Source: Bacteroidota bacterium
GTDB lineage: Bacteria > Bacteroidota > Bacteroidia > Bacteroidales > FEN-979
Assembly (NCBI GenBank): GCA_026391805.1
Contig: JAPLDJ010000015.1
Span: 310,001-374,000 of the forward strand
Direction of reading: 5' to 3'
Length of the DNA stretch: 64,000 bases
In this document: positions 1-8,568 of the stretch, in pieces
Position numbering within the stretch: position 1 is the stretch's first letter
Layout of the letters: the number at the start of each line of letters is the position of its first letter
The notes under the pieces: model-generated
What the model was told of the DNA's origin: nothing
The model's database searches: none
Seen by the model: the letters and a program-made list of their open reading frames with translations, nothing else
Translations under genes and position numbers: made by a program

Positions 1-402
1 ACTCATGTCGCACACATAGGCCTTCCCTTTCCTTATCAGAATAACCGCATATTCGTAAAGCTGTTCAAAGTAGTCGGAAGCATAAAAAAGCCGGTCTTCC
101 CAGTCGAATCCGAGCCACCTGACATCTTCCATAATGGAATCTACATACTCAACATCTTCCTTTACCGGGTTGGTATCATCAAACCGAAGGTTGGTTTTCC
201 CATTGTATTTCTTACCCAGGCCGAAATTCAGGCAGATCGATTTGGCATGGCCGATGTGAAGGTATCCGTTCGGTTCCGGAGGGAACCGGGTATGAACCCT
301 TCCTTCGTTCACATTATTTTTCAGATCTTCTTCGATGATCTCCTCGATAAAATTCAACGAACGTCCGGTTTTTTCTTCTTCGGGAATGATCTGGTTTTCC
401 AT
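1..402 (-). CDS. glnS: Glutaminyl-tRNA synthetase, 5' part only
   Basis: Charges tRNA-Gln with glutamine in the cytoplasm. The first 134 codons are present and the gene runs off the left edge. The class I signature HIGH lies at residues 49-52 inside [15 protein letters not shown], the form typical of GlnRS and not of bacterial GluRS, and is followed by NLRFDDTNP, also a GlnRS/GluRS block. The start is the ATG at 400-402, giving [10 protein letters not shown]. The short N-terminus without an extra N-terminal domain fits bacterial GlnRS. A GluRS identity is unlikely given the [16 protein letters not shown] block. Confidence 0.93.
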   Translation of the reverse strand, partial: MENQIIPEEEKTGRSLNFIEEIIEEDLKNNVNEGRVHTRFPPEPNGYLHIGHAKSICLNFGLGKKYNGKTNLRFDDTNPVKEDVEYVDSIMEDVRWLGFDWEDRLFYASDYFEQLYEYAVILIRKGKAYVCDMS

Positions 403-498
403 GTTTGTCAGGATGAATTAGCGTGCAAACTTACTGAAAATTGAAGAATTGGCCGGCCGCGTTCCCCGGAAATTGGTAAATTCGCTCTTTAAACATCA

Positions 499-855
499 AT
501 GAACATGGGAAAGATCCTTCTTGAAGGCATGGAGTTTTTTGCCTATCATGGTCATTTTAAAGAAGAACAGATCATCGGTACAAAATTTTCCGTCGACCTG
601 GAGATCGACTTTGAAACAGAGAAAGCAGAAACTTCAGACCACCTGCACGATACCGTCAATTACCAGGAAGTTTACCAGCTGGTCAAGCGGGAAATGGAGA
701 TCAATTCGCACCTGCTTGAGCATGTAGCACGGCGGATCATCGGTTCGGTCAGACAGGAATTCCCGAACGTGAAAAACCTGAAGGTGAAGATCTCAAAACT
801 CAACCCTCCGCTGGGAGGAAAGGTGAAGCAGGTCAGCTGTGTTTTGGCAGAGTAA
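499..855 (+). CDS. folB: Dihydroneopterin aldolase
   Basis: Folate biosynthesis: cleaves 7,8-dihydroneopterin to 6-hydroxymethyl-dihydropterin and glycolaldehyde. The 118-residue product has the usual length of the family. The FolB pattern is visible: AYHGHFKEEQIIGTKF near the N-terminus with the active-site glutamate, VNYQEVYQLV in the middle and KISKLNPPLGG near the end with the catalytic lysine. Two in-frame ATG codons (499 and 505) are possible starts; either leaves the fold intact. It diverges from glnS and is followed 30 bases later by tRNA-Cys, whose promoter overlaps the end of folB. Confidence 0.93.
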   Translation: MNMGKILLEGMEFFAYHGHFKEEQIIGTKFSVDLEIDFETEKAETSDHLHDTVNYQEVYQLVKREMEINSHLLEHVARRIIGSVRQEFPNVKNLKVKISKLNPPLGGKVKQVSCVLAE

Positions 856-872
856 AATTTTTCCTATCTTTG
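843..872 (+). promoter_or_regulatory. Bacteroidota promoter for tRNA-Cys
   Basis: A TTTG (-33 type, 843-846) is separated by 18 bases from TATCTTTG (-7 type TAnnTTTG, 865-872). The -7 box ends 13 bases before the mature tRNA-Cys 5' end, and the -33 element lies inside the last codons of folB. The match to the Bacteroidota sigma-ABfr consensus is good. Confidence 0.7.
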
Positions 873-885
873 CAGCCCTTTTAAC

Positions 886-956
886 GGTATCGTGGCCGAG
901 TGGCTAGGCAGAGGTCTGCAAAACCTCGTACAGCGGTTCGACTCCGCTCGATACCT
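886..956 (+). tRNA. tRNA-Cys (GCA)
   Basis: A full cloverleaf can be drawn: acceptor GGTATCG (886-892) with CGATACC (949-955), anticodon stem GAGGT/ACCTC around loop CTGCAAA with anticodon GCA at 918-920, and T stem AGCGG/CCGCT around loop TTCGACT. The discriminator base is U (956), as expected for tRNA-Cys. CCA is not encoded. Confidence 0.97.
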
Positions 957-957
957 C

Positions 958-992
958 GAAACCCGTTCAGCCCTGTTGAGCGGGTTTTTTAT
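958..992 (+). terminator. Rho-independent terminator after tRNA-Cys
   Basis: AACCCGTTCA and TGAGCGGGTT form a ten-pair stem (one G-T pair) around a short loop, followed directly by a T run. It ends the tRNA-Cys transcript before nfo. Confidence 0.85.
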
Positions 993-1038
993 TATTTTTG
1001 TTTCCCAATGGATTATTTTACAGAAAAACACTAAACTG

Positions 1039-1884
1039 ATGAAATACATAGGAGCCCATGTAAGCGCCTCTGGAGGCGTTGAGAATGCACCGGTGAATGC
1101 TGCCAATATCGGCGCAAAGGCGTTTGCCCTGTTCACCAAGAACCAGCGGCAATGGTTTACCAGCCCGCTGACGGAAGCAAACATCAGCCAGTTCAAGGCG
1201 AATTGTTCCAAGCATAATTACTCGCCGGATCATATTCTTCCGCACGACAGTTACCTGATCAACCTCGGTAATCCCGGGAAAGAGATGCTCGATAAATCCC
1301 GAAAATCTTTCCTGGATGAAATGAAACGATGCGAGTTTCTGGGGCTAAAACTGCTGAATTTTCATCCCGGCGCACACCTGAATCTTCATTCGGTGGAAGA
1401 TTGCCTGAAGCTGATCGCGGAATCCATCAACATAACCCTTGGCAAGACAACGGGTGTGACCGCGGTGATTGAGAACACGGCCGGACAGGGCAGCGCTGTC
1501 GGACAACGTTTCGAGCACCTGAAGGCGCTGATCGATCTTGTAGAAGATAAAACAAGGATCGGTGTTTGCCTTGATACCTGTCATACGCTTGCTGCCGGAT
1601 ATGATATCAAAACGGAAAAAGGATACGAGTCAACCTTCAATGAGTTTGAGCAGGTTGTCGGGTTTAAATACCTCAGGGCGCTTCATCTCAATGATTCGAA
1701 GAAAGATCTTGGCAGCCACGTCGACCGTCACGAGAGCCTGAAAAAAGGGGTGATGGGTGAAGATGTCTTCCGCCGGATCATGAACGACAAACGGTTTGAT
1801 AACATTCCCCTCATCCTTGAAACTCCGGATGAATCGCTATGGGCGGAGGAGATAAAGTGGCTGTACAAACTGGTGAACTCGTGA
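1039..1884 (+). CDS. nfo: Endonuclease IV (apurinic/apyrimidinic endonuclease)
   Basis: Base-excision repair enzyme that nicks DNA 5' of abasic sites; a TIM-barrel trinuclear zinc enzyme. The 281-residue product starts at [13 protein letters not shown], the classic Nfo N-terminus. Metal-binding blocks are seen in order: [50 protein letters not shown] and LILETP. The ATG at 1039 is chosen because the upstream in-frame extension would run through the tRNA gene and terminator. The last codons (K-L-V-N-S-stop) lie inside a dispersed ACTGGTGA repeat that starts at about 1868, so the native C-terminus appears to have been replaced or extended by the repeat. Confidence 0.96.
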   Translation: MKYIGAHVSASGGVENAPVNAANIGAKAFALFTKNQRQWFTSPLTEANISQFKANCSKHNYSPDHILPHDSYLINLGNPGKEMLDKSRKSFLDEMKRCEFLGLKLLNFHPGAHLNLHSVEDCLKLIAESINITLGKTTGVTAVIENTAGQGSAVGQRFEHLKALIDLVEDKTRIGVCLDTCHTLAAGYDIKTEKGYESTFNEFEQVVGFKYLRALHLNDSKKDLGSHVDRHESLKKGVMGEDVFRRIMNDKRFDNIPLILETPDESLWAEEIKWLYKLVNS

Positions 1885-1904
1885 ACTGGTGAACTGGTGA
1901 GTTA
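1868..1904. repeat. ACTGGTGA-family dispersed repeat, copy 1
   Basis: Tandem units of AACTGGTGA/AACTCGTGA run from inside the last nfo codons into the gap before mreD. The same motif recurs in at least six other places in the window. It supplies the nfo stop codon. Confidence 0.8.
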
Positions 1905-1924
1905 GAAGGTGGTGCAGTGGTGAA

Positions 1925-2452
1925 TCAGCGGGATGATGAGCTCTTTTCGCGTGGGATGGAGAGGTATTCAGCGATGAAGACAAGCAGCAGTGTAAATAGG
2001 CTGCTTAACAGGGCGCGCAATAGCGTCTGAAAGAATTCGGTAAAGCGGAAGATCTCCAGGAAGAAGAGTGCAAAATGGTGCACCAGCACAAGGATGATGG
2101 AATAATAGGCAAACCATTTCAGCCCCTGGTTCCGCAATGAGGGTGAATGGCCAATCATGAATTCGGTTCCTGTTGAGATGGCGTTGATGACAAACGGCCT
2201 GGCAAAGGCCATCAGGACGCATGCCGCCGCGTTGAGACCAAAGGTGTGGGTGAATGCATCGAGGGTGATCCCAAGCACAAATGAAGAGAGCAGCAGCAGC
2301 CAGGGCGGGGTTTCGAACGGCAGCAACAGGATGAAATAGATGTAAAAATAGGGATTGATGAACCCGCTGAACTGGATGTTGTTCAGGATCAGGACCTGGA
2401 AAAGTACCAGGAAGACAAAACGCGCGATATTTCTCAGGTAAATGATCGTCAT
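1925..2452 (-). CDS. mreD: Rod shape-determining protein MreD
   Basis: Inner-membrane subunit of the elongasome that links MreB/MreC to peptidoglycan synthesis. The 175-residue product is almost wholly hydrophobic, with about five membrane segments and an early motif (QFSGFINPYFYIYFILLLPF) that is typical of Bacteroidota MreD. It lies last in the minus-strand series purH-mreB-mreC-mreD, 21 bases after mreC. Sequence identity in this family is low, so the call rests on topology and position. The mrdA (PBP2) and rodA genes that commonly follow mreD in related genomes are absent; a repeat and the convergent nfo gene follow instead. Confidence 0.88.
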   Translation of the reverse strand: MTIIYLRNIARFVFLVLFQVLILNNIQFSGFINPYFYIYFILLLPFETPPWLLLLSSFVLGITLDAFTHTFGLNAAACVLMAFARPFVINAISTGTEFMIGHSPSLRNQGLKWFAYYSIILVLVHHFALFFLEIFRFTEFFQTLLRALLSSLFTLLLVFIAEYLSIPREKSSSSR

Positions 2453-2473
2453 CTTTTTATCATCTTATCCCGG

Positions 2474-3310
2474 TTACTTTTCAATGGTCTTGAATGAGTT
2501 CTTCAGATCTTCTTTCTCTTTCCGCATCAGGTCGATGAGCACCTCCACAAAGCTCAGGCTGTTGAAATCGGTAGCAAACCGGATGGAAGCATAATTGAAA
2601 TTTTCCTCCTGCGCGATCGTAAAATCCTCGATCGTCCCGATCAGCAATCCTTCGGGGAAGATGTCGGAATTCCCGCTGGTGATAATGGTATCGCCTTTAT
2701 GGATCACAACGTGTTTCGGGATCTCCTTCACATCGCCGATGTGGTAACTGCCCCCGTTCCATTCAATGTTGACCAGCTGGTTGTTCTTCCTGAACTTCCC
2801 CGAGATCCGGCTGTCTTTATTCAGCAGCGACATAACCCAGCAGAAATGATCAGACACGCTGACGACCTGTCCCACGATGCGGTCGCCCATGATCACGCCC
2901 ATGTGGTTTTCGATACCCTGCCTGTGCCCTTTGTTGAGCATGATAAAATTGTTCCGCTTGTTGGTGGAATTGCTGATAACCCTGGCGGCGATGTATCTAT
3001 ATTCCAGCTTGTAAAGTGTATCGTGCTGGTAAAACGAATTTGTATCGGCTTTATAGAATGCCTCCGAGCGGGTGGAATGCAGCTTGGCATTGTCTTCCGC
3101 CAGGATGCGGTTGACCCTTCTCAGTGAAAAATATTCGGAAATGTTGCTGGAAACATTCAGTACGGTACCTGCAAAACCGTTGGATGCATAAGTAAGTGCG
3201 CTGTTCTGATAGGCGTTGTTGTTGAACAGGAGCAAGAGCGATATCACCTCCAGTACCAGGAAAAGAATATAGATGTAATGTTTCCGGAGGAAATAAAGCA
3301 GGTAACGCAT
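2474..3310 (-). CDS. mreC: Rod shape-determining protein MreC
   Basis: Periplasmic scaffold of the elongasome, anchored by one N-terminal membrane segment (about residues 11-30). The 278-residue product shows a coiled-coil stretch after the membrane segment (VNRILAEDNAKLH), then the beta-rich MreC core with AARVISNSTNKRNNFIMLNKGHRQGI and GVIMGDRIVGQV, and ends in a charged tail. Length and motif order fit Bacteroidota MreC. It lies 11 bases after mreB and is probably cotranscribed with it. Confidence 0.95.
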   Translation of the reverse strand: MRYLLYFLRKHYIYILFLVLEVISLLLLFNNNAYQNSALTYASNGFAGTVLNVSSNISEYFSLRRVNRILAEDNAKLHSTRSEAFYKADTNSFYQHDTLYKLEYRYIAARVISNSTNKRNNFIMLNKGHRQGIENHMGVIMGDRIVGQVVSVSDHFCWVMSLLNKDSRISGKFRKNNQLVNIEWNGGSYHIGDVKEIPKHVVIHKGDTIITSGNSDIFPEGLLIGTIEDFTIAQEENFNYASIRFATDFNSLSFVEVLIDLMRKEKEDLKNSFKTIEK

Positions 3311-3321
3311 GACTTCCTTCT

Positions 3322-4335
3322 TTACTTAATGAGGAAGGTAAATTTGTCGAAATTCTTTAATGCGATCCCGGTACCCCGTGCAACTGCCCTGAGCGGATCT
3401 TCCGCCACATGCACCGTTAGCTTGGTACGGAGGTGAATTCGTTTATCGAGCCCGCGCAAAAGTGATCCGCCTCCCGCAAGGTAGATGCCGGTTTCAAAGA
3501 TGTCTGCCGCAAGTTCGGGCGGTGTCATTTCGAGTGCATTCAATACTGCTGCTTCGATCTTCGAGATGGATTTATCAAGCGCATGGGCGATCTCGGCATG
3601 ATTTACGATGACTTCTTTCGGAATACCTGTAAGCATATCGCGCCCGTGAACGGCATATTCGGGAGGAGGGTTGTCGATATCGGCCAGTGCGGCCCCGACT
3701 TCAATCTTTACCCTTTCAGCGGTGCGTTCACCGATGTTGATGTTGTGCTGCTTCCGCATGTACTCCTCGATATCGGAATTGAATTCATCGCCGGCGATGC
3801 GGATGGATTTATTGTTTACGATCCCTCCAAGGGCAATGACTGCGATCTCGCTGGTACCCCCGCCGATGTCGATGACCATGTTGCCTACCGGCTCGAGCAC
3901 GTCGATCCCGATCCCGATGGCAGCTGCCATGGGTTCATGGATCAGCCTGACCTCCTTGGCTCCCGCCTGTTCCGCAGAATCCTTAACGGCACGCTCCTCC
4001 ACTTCCGTGATCCCGGAAGGAATGCAGATCACCATTTTCAATGCCGGCGGAAACCATGATTTCCTGATCTCGATCATCTTGATCATCTCACGGATCATGT
4101 GTTCGGCGGCATGAAAGTCGGCGATCACACCACCCCTCAGCGGCCGGATGGTTTTTATATTTTCATGTGTCTTGCCATGCATCATCTGGGCCTTTTTCCC
4201 CACGGCGATGATCTTCCCGGAACTCCGTTCAATGGCCACAATGGAAGGTTCATCAACAACAACCTTGTCATTATAGATGATGATGGTATTGGCGGTACCA
4301 AGATCGATTGCTATTTCCTTCGTAAACAAACCCAT
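3322..4335 (-). CDS. mreB: Rod shape-determining protein MreB (bacterial actin)
   Basis: Actin-like ATPase that forms membrane-bound filaments guiding lateral wall synthesis. The 337-residue product begins MGLFTKEIAIDLGTANTIIIYNDKVV, containing the first phosphate loop; the second is VIDIGGGTSEIAVI and the adenosine motif is YLAGGGSLLRG. Length is normal for MreB. It lies 12 bases downstream of purH, the common Bacteroidota arrangement, and starts the mre gene set. Confidence 0.98.
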   Translation of the reverse strand: MGLFTKEIAIDLGTANTIIIYNDKVVVDEPSIVAIERSSGKIIAVGKKAQMMHGKTHENIKTIRPLRGGVIADFHAAEHMIREMIKMIEIRKSWFPPALKMVICIPSGITEVEERAVKDSAEQAGAKEVRLIHEPMAAAIGIGIDVLEPVGNMVIDIGGGTSEIAVIALGGIVNNKSIRIAGDEFNSDIEEYMRKQHNINIGERTAERVKIEVGAALADIDNPPPEYAVHGRDMLTGIPKEVIVNHAEIAHALDKSISKIEAAVLNALEMTPPELAADIFETGIYLAGGGSLLRGLDKRIHLRTKLTVHVAEDPLRAVARGTGIALKNFDKFTFLIK

Positions 4336-4347
4336 TTCAAACTTATT

Positions 4348-5868
4348 TTAATGTTTAAAGTGCCTGATCCCCGTGAAAACCATTGACATCTCATGCTCAT
4401 CACAATATGCGATCGAATCGGCATCCCTGACAGAACCACCGGGCTGGACAACAGCTGTAATTCCCGCCTTGCCGGCGATCTCTACCGAATCGGCAAACGG
4501 GAAGAAAGCATCGGAAGCCATTACGGCGCCCTTCAGGCCGAACCCGAAATCATGGGCTTTCTGAATGGCCTGTTTCAATGCATCCACCCTGGATGTTTGT
4601 CCGGTTCCCGAACCGATCAGTTGTTTTCCCCTGACGAGGACGATGGTATTGGATTTCTGGTGCTTTACGATCTTATTTGCAAAGATCAGGTCGGAAATCT
4701 CAGTATCGGTCGGAGCCTTTTTTGATACCAGGTGGAAATCAGCTTCCGTTTCTGTTTTCAGGTCTTTTTCCTGCTCCAGTGCCCCGTTCAGCACTGATTT
4801 GAACTGAACCTCCGGAAAGTCAACGGATTTCTTCTGCAAAAGTATTCTATTTTTCTTGGATTTCAGTATTTCCAGCGCCTTTTCGTCATATTCCGCGGCG
4901 ATCAGGATCTCAAAGAAAAGTTTGTTCAGCTCTTCCGCTACGGCAACATCAACCGGCCGGTTGGCAATGATCACGCCGCCGAATGCCGAAACCGGATCAC
5001 AGGCAAGCGCATCGTGCCAGGCTTCCGTCAGGTTCGTGCGGCTGGCGATCCCGCAGGCATTCGTGTGCTTGATGACGACAAAGGTCGGCTCTGCAAATTC
5101 CCCGATCAGGGAAACCGCTGCATCGATGTCCACAATGTTGTTGTAAGAGATGGCCTTCCCGTGAAGCTGGTTGAAAACTTCGTCCATATTGCCAAAAAAG
5201 AGACCCTGCTGGTGCGGATTTTCACCGTACCGGAGCGGATATGAATGGAGGATGCTTTTCTTGAAGGCAGGTATATTTTGTTCTTTATTGAAATATTCGA
5301 AGATCTTCGTGTCGTAATGAGAGGAGACGTTGAAGGCCTGAGCTGCAAAATATTTCCGGTCTTCAATCTCTGTACTACCGTTTTTGGTTTTGAGGAGATC
5401 AATCAGGCGGTCGTAATGGTCGGCAGAAGGAACGATCAGAACATCCCGGAAATTTTTGGCGGCGGCCCGGATGAGCGAGATGCCTCCGATGTCGATCTTT
5501 TCAATGATCTCTTCTTCATCATTTGTGCTGCTGACGGTCTTTTCAAAAGGATAAAGGTCAACGATGACAAGGTCGACCGGTGGTATTTCGTATTTTTCCA
5601 CCTCTTCCAGGTCCTGCTGATCCTGCCTACGGTAGAGTATCCCGCCGAAGACCTTGGGATGCAGCGTTTTCACCCTTCCGCCCAGGATCGAAGGATAACC
5701 TGTAATGGATTCAACAGCAGTGACGTCTAATCCCTGTTTTTTAAGAAAATCAAAGGTGCCTCCCGTCGAGTAGATCCTGACGCCGAGCTGACTGAGGATG
5801 CCAGCGATTTCATCGATGCGGTCTTTGGAATAGACGGAGATCAGAGCAGAACGGATTCTTATATCCAT
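4348..5868 (-). CDS. purH: Bifunctional AICAR formyltransferase / IMP cyclohydrolase
   Basis: Catalyses the last two steps of purine synthesis, AICAR to FAICAR to IMP. The 506-residue product has the MGS-like cyclohydrolase domain first (RSALISVYSKDRIDEIA, STGGTFDFLK, GGRVKTLHPKVFGGIL) and the transformylase domain next (RYGENPHQ, IKHTNACGIA, SDAFFPFADSVE). The start MDIRIRSALISVY at 5866-5868 is preferred; a longer in-frame start 20 codons upstream adds non-homologous sequence. It diverges from the permease gene at 6003 and leads into mreB. Confidence 0.97.
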   Translation of the reverse strand: MDIRIRSALISVYSKDRIDEIAGILSQLGVRIYSTGGTFDFLKKQGLDVTAVESITGYPSILGGRVKTLHPKVFGGILYRRQDQQDLEEVEKYEIPPVDLVIVDLYPFEKTVSSTNDEEEIIEKIDIGGISLIRAAAKNFRDVLIVPSADHYDRLIDLLKTKNGSTEIEDRKYFAAQAFNVSSHYDTKIFEYFNKEQNIPAFKKSILHSYPLRYGENPHQQGLFFGNMDEVFNQLHGKAISYNNIVDIDAAVSLIGEFAEPTFVVIKHTNACGIASRTNLTEAWHDALACDPVSAFGGVIIANRPVDVAVAEELNKLFFEILIAAEYDEKALEILKSKKNRILLQKKSVDFPEVQFKSVLNGALEQEKDLKTETEADFHLVSKKAPTDTEISDLIFANKIVKHQKSNTIVLVRGKQLIGSGTGQTSRVDALKQAIQKAHDFGFGLKGAVMASDAFFPFADSVEIAGKAGITAVVQPGGSVRDADSIAYCDEHEMSMVFTGIRHFKH

Positions 5869-5966
5869 AAGCCTTTCGTAAATGATGATTAACCCTGCAA
5901 TGTTACCAAAATTTAAGCGAAGATACAATGATTTCTTCCGTGTTCCAGAACAATTTATATTACTTT

Positions 5967-5974
5967 TACGTTTG
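5967..5974 (+). promoter_or_regulatory. -7 promoter box before the permease gene
   Basis: TACGTTTG matches the TAnnTTTG -7 consensus and ends 28 bases before the ATG at 6003, placing transcription start near 5980. No clear -33 element is visible. Confidence 0.45.
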
Positions 5975-6002
5975 TATTTCTGATCTTTAGCCTACTGCCG
6001 TT

Positions 6003-7247
6003 ATGTTTGTCCTTCTTCGTCTGCTCCGTGAAAGTTACGTGTTTGCTTTTCAGGCCATTATCGTTAACCGGGTTCGCACCGTGCTTTCGCTGCTCGGTAT
6101 TGCCATCGGTATTTTCTGCATTATCTCCGTCTTCACGATTTTCGATTCGATGGAGATTGCGATCCGGAAAAGCATCGATTCGCTGGGCAGCAATGTGCTT
6201 TATATTCAGAAATGGCCCTGGGCGATGGGTGGCGACTATCCCTGGTGGAAATACTTCCAGCGACCGGAACCTACGCTGGCCGACATGCGTGAGATACAGA
6301 ACCGGAGCAACCTTTCAGATGCCACGGCTTTTTTTATCCAGGTCAACAAGACCGTGAAATTCCAGGACAATTACGTTGAGAGTGTAGGAGTGATGGGTGT
6401 TTCTCAGGATTTTGACAAGGTCTGGAAATTTGAACTGGCGGATGGCCGTTATTTCTCCCCGACAGAATCAACCAGCGGTAAAAATGTGGTGATCCTCGGT
6501 GCAGAAATTGCCCAGAACCTTTTCATGGAAGGAGAGCCGGTTGGACAGAAGATCAAGATCTTCGGGCGGAATATCGAAGTGATCGGGGTGCTGAAAAAGG
6601 AGGGTGAGGATTTTTTCGGAAATTCCAACGATAAGACGGTGATGATCCCCATTCTCTACGCACGGAACCTGGTTGATCTTAAAGAGGTCGGGACCTGCAT
6701 CGTTGTAAAGGCAAAGCCGCAGATTTCGAACGATGAGCTGATTGATGAACTGACCGGGATCATGCGGTCGATCCGTAAACTGAAACCCATTTCTGAGGAT
6801 AACTTTGCCATCAACCAGACCAGCATCATCTCAAAGGGGTTTGATGCCGTTTTTGGGGTGATCGGGACCGTCGGCTGGATCATCGGGGGATTCTCCCTCC
6901 TTGTAGGTGGTTTCGGGATCGCGAACATCATGTTTGTCTCCGTAAAGGAACGAACCAGCATCATCGGGATCCAGAAGGCGCTGGGGGCAAAAAATTATTT
7001 CATCCTTTTCCAGTTCCTGTTCGAAGCAATATTCTTATCGCTGATCGGGGGAATTGTCGGATTGGTGATTGTGACTTTGCTGGCCATTCTTGTATCACTG
7101 ACCACTTCATTTCACCTCATCATAACACCGGGAAATGTATTCCTGGGCATGGGTGTGTCGGCGATGATCGGGCTTATTTCAGGGATCATTCCTGCCTATG
7201 CGGCTTCCAGGCTAAACCCGGTGGAAGCCATGAGAACAGGGGCGTAA
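6003..7247 (+). CDS. ABC transporter permease, FtsX/MacB family
   Basis: Membrane subunit of a type VII ABC system (MacB-like, mechanotransmission or lipoprotein/macrolide export type). The 414-residue product has one N-terminal membrane helix (about 25-47), a periplasmic MacB-type core (about 50-275) and three C-terminal helices (about 285-410) with the family pattern GGFGIANIMFVSVKERTSIIG and a terminal AYAASRLNPVEAMRTGA. The cognate ATPase (MacA/MacB nucleotide-binding part) is not next to it, so its partner must be encoded elsewhere. Substrate cannot be read from sequence. Confidence 0.9.
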   Translation: MFVLLRLLRESYVFAFQAIIVNRVRTVLSLLGIAIGIFCIISVFTIFDSMEIAIRKSIDSLGSNVLYIQKWPWAMGGDYPWWKYFQRPEPTLADMREIQNRSNLSDATAFFIQVNKTVKFQDNYVESVGVMGVSQDFDKVWKFELADGRYFSPTESTSGKNVVILGAEIAQNLFMEGEPVGQKIKIFGRNIEVIGVLKKEGEDFFGNSNDKTVMIPILYARNLVDLKEVGTCIVVKAKPQISNDELIDELTGIMRSIRKLKPISEDNFAINQTSIISKGFDAVFGVIGTVGWIIGGFSLLVGGFGIANIMFVSVKERTSIIGIQKALGAKNYFILFQFLFEAIFLSLIGGIVGLVIVTLLAILVSLTTSFHLIITPGNVFLGMGVSAMIGLISGIIPAYAASRLNPVEAMRTGA

Positions 7248-7285
7248 GAAATTTCGCGGGAAAGAAAAAGCACCTCACCCCCTGA

Positions 7286-7307
7286 CCCCTCTCCTTCAGG
7301 AGAGGGG
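7286..7307. terminator. Hairpin between convergent genes
   Basis: CCCCTCTCC and GGAGAGGGG form a nine-pair stem around TTCA in the 77-base gap between the convergent permease and ferritin-like genes. It could end transcripts from both sides, although the T run is poor. The surrounding text (cctcaccccctgacccc) looks like a dispersed intergenic repeat. Confidence 0.5.
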
Positions 7308-7324
7308 AGTACAGCGGTTTTTCA

Positions 7325-7828
7325 TTAAAACGGCCAGAACTGGTTATCAAACCAGACCTTCTCCTTCAGCTCATTATCAAGATCATTCAGGATCTTAAGG
7401 TGTCCTTTTTCCCAGTCGGCCAGCCAGCTGAACAGTTTCTTTTCGTTGGGATCAATTGTTGCAGCTGCCTGCTGCGAATACACTTCAATGGCTTTCTTCT
7501 CCATGTCGATGGCTGCAGAGATTGCAGCTGCTTCGAATCCCGCTGCATTGATCTTCTGCTTCACCTCATCGGAAAGGATCATATTGGCAACTCCTTCGGC
7601 AGCAGCGTCAGGAAGGGCAATATCTTCGAACTTCTGGTTTTTTTCAAGGCTCAGGAACTGGTCTGAGAGAAATTTCACATGGGTGGTTTCCTCTGCTGCC
7701 ATAGTCGAGAAGATGTTCTTTATATCAGGATCGCTTGTTTGTTCGGCGACTTTCATATAGAATGCAAATCCCCTTTTCTCCATGAGGATGGCCATTTTCA
7801 GGATATCGAGTGTTTTGTTGGTCTCCAT
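7325..7828 (-). CDS. Ferritin-like diiron protein, rubrerythrin-type without rubredoxin domain
   Basis: The 167-residue product is an all-helical ferritin-like protein. Metal ligands are visible as E in AILMEKRGFAFY, E-E-x-x-H in AAEETTHVKFL, E in AIDMEKKAIEVY and E-x-x-H in WEKGHLKIL, the four-helix pattern of the rubrerythrin diiron core. There is no C-terminal CxxC rubredoxin part. A role in peroxide reduction or iron handling under anaerobic conditions is inferred from the family. It stands alone between the permease and udk. Confidence 0.85.
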   Translation of the reverse strand: METNKTLDILKMAILMEKRGFAFYMKVAEQTSDPDIKNIFSTMAAEETTHVKFLSDQFLSLEKNQKFEDIALPDAAAEGVANMILSDEVKQKINAAGFEAAAISAAIDMEKKAIEVYSQQAAATIDPNEKKLFSWLADWEKGHLKILNDLDNELKEKVWFDNQFWPF

Positions 7829-7875
7829 ATTTTTTTTGTTATGAATTGAATGTCAAACTTACGATAATTTGAAGA

Positions 7876-7945
7876 AATAGCGAAATAGGGAAAAGCGAGA
7901 TAGCGAAATAATTATCCATTATCCATTATCAATTGTCAATTCCCT
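7876..7945. repeat. Intergenic repeats: ATAGCGAAAT units and TTATCCATT units
   Basis: Repeats of ATAGCGAAATAG (7876-7910) are followed by TTATCCATTATCCATTAT-type units. The ATAGCGAAAT motif recurs at 54317-54351, where it forms the end of the M28 peptidase gene. No gene is seen here. Confidence 0.65.
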
Positions 7946-7949
7946 ACCC

Positions 7950-8561
7950 CTACTGGTGAAGGTGCATTTTGATCCGGGAGGTAAGGACATCAATGGCAAC
8001 ACGGTTTTGTCCGCCCTGCGGAATGATAATATCAGCATAGCGCTTGGTGGGCTCGATGAACTGGAGGTGCATCGGCTTGACGAATTTTTCGTAATGCTGG
8101 AGCACCTGCTTGAATGATCTTCCCCGCTCTTCAATGTCGCGCCAGATGATGCGCATTAGCCGGTCGTCGCCGTCGGCATCCACATAGATCTTGATGTCCA
8201 TCCGTTTCCGCAACCGTGGATTGGTCAGGATCAGGATCCCTTCCACGATGATAACTTCCCGCGGATTGACCGGGATGGTCTCCTTCCCGCGTGCACAGGT
8301 TACATAGGAATAGGTTGGCATCTCAACCGGGGAACCTGATTTCAGCTGATCCAGGTGTTTGATCAGGAGGTTGAATTCGATGGAAGAGGGATGGTCGAAA
8401 TTGATGCGTGCACGCTCATCGGCTGACAAATGGCCGTTGTCGCGGTAATAGGCATCCTGCGGAATGACCGATACGGCATCCTTGGGCAGGTTGCGGATGA
8501 TCTGGTTGACGACCGTTGACTTGCCCGAACCTGAGCCTCCCGCTATTCCTATGATCAGCAT
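7950..8561 (-). CDS. udk: Uridine kinase
   Basis: Pyrimidine salvage enzyme phosphorylating uridine and cytidine with ATP or GTP. The 203-residue product starts MLIIGIAGGSGSGKSTVV with a clean Walker A loop, followed by VIPQDAYYRD, NFDHPSSIEF and YVDADGDDRLMRIIWRDIEERGRS, all standard for Udk. The start is fixed by the P-loop at residue 7. It lies only 7 bases downstream of mmdB and may be read through from the propionate operon, though there is no functional link. Confidence 0.96.
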   Translation of the reverse strand: MLIIGIAGGSGSGKSTVVNQIIRNLPKDAVSVIPQDAYYRDNGHLSADERARINFDHPSSIEFNLLIKHLDQLKSGSPVEMPTYSYVTCARGKETIPVNPREVIIVEGILILTNPRLRKRMDIKIYVDADGDDRLMRIIWRDIEERGRSFKQVLQHYEKFVKPMHLQFIEPTKRYADIIIPQGGQNRVAIDVLTSRIKMHLHQ

Positions 8562-8568
8562 AATCGTG

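Noticed and set aside
892-1038. Upstream in-frame extension of nfo starting at 892
   Set aside because: It would translate through the tRNA-Cys gene and its terminator; the conserved Nfo N-terminus starts at MKYIGAHVS.
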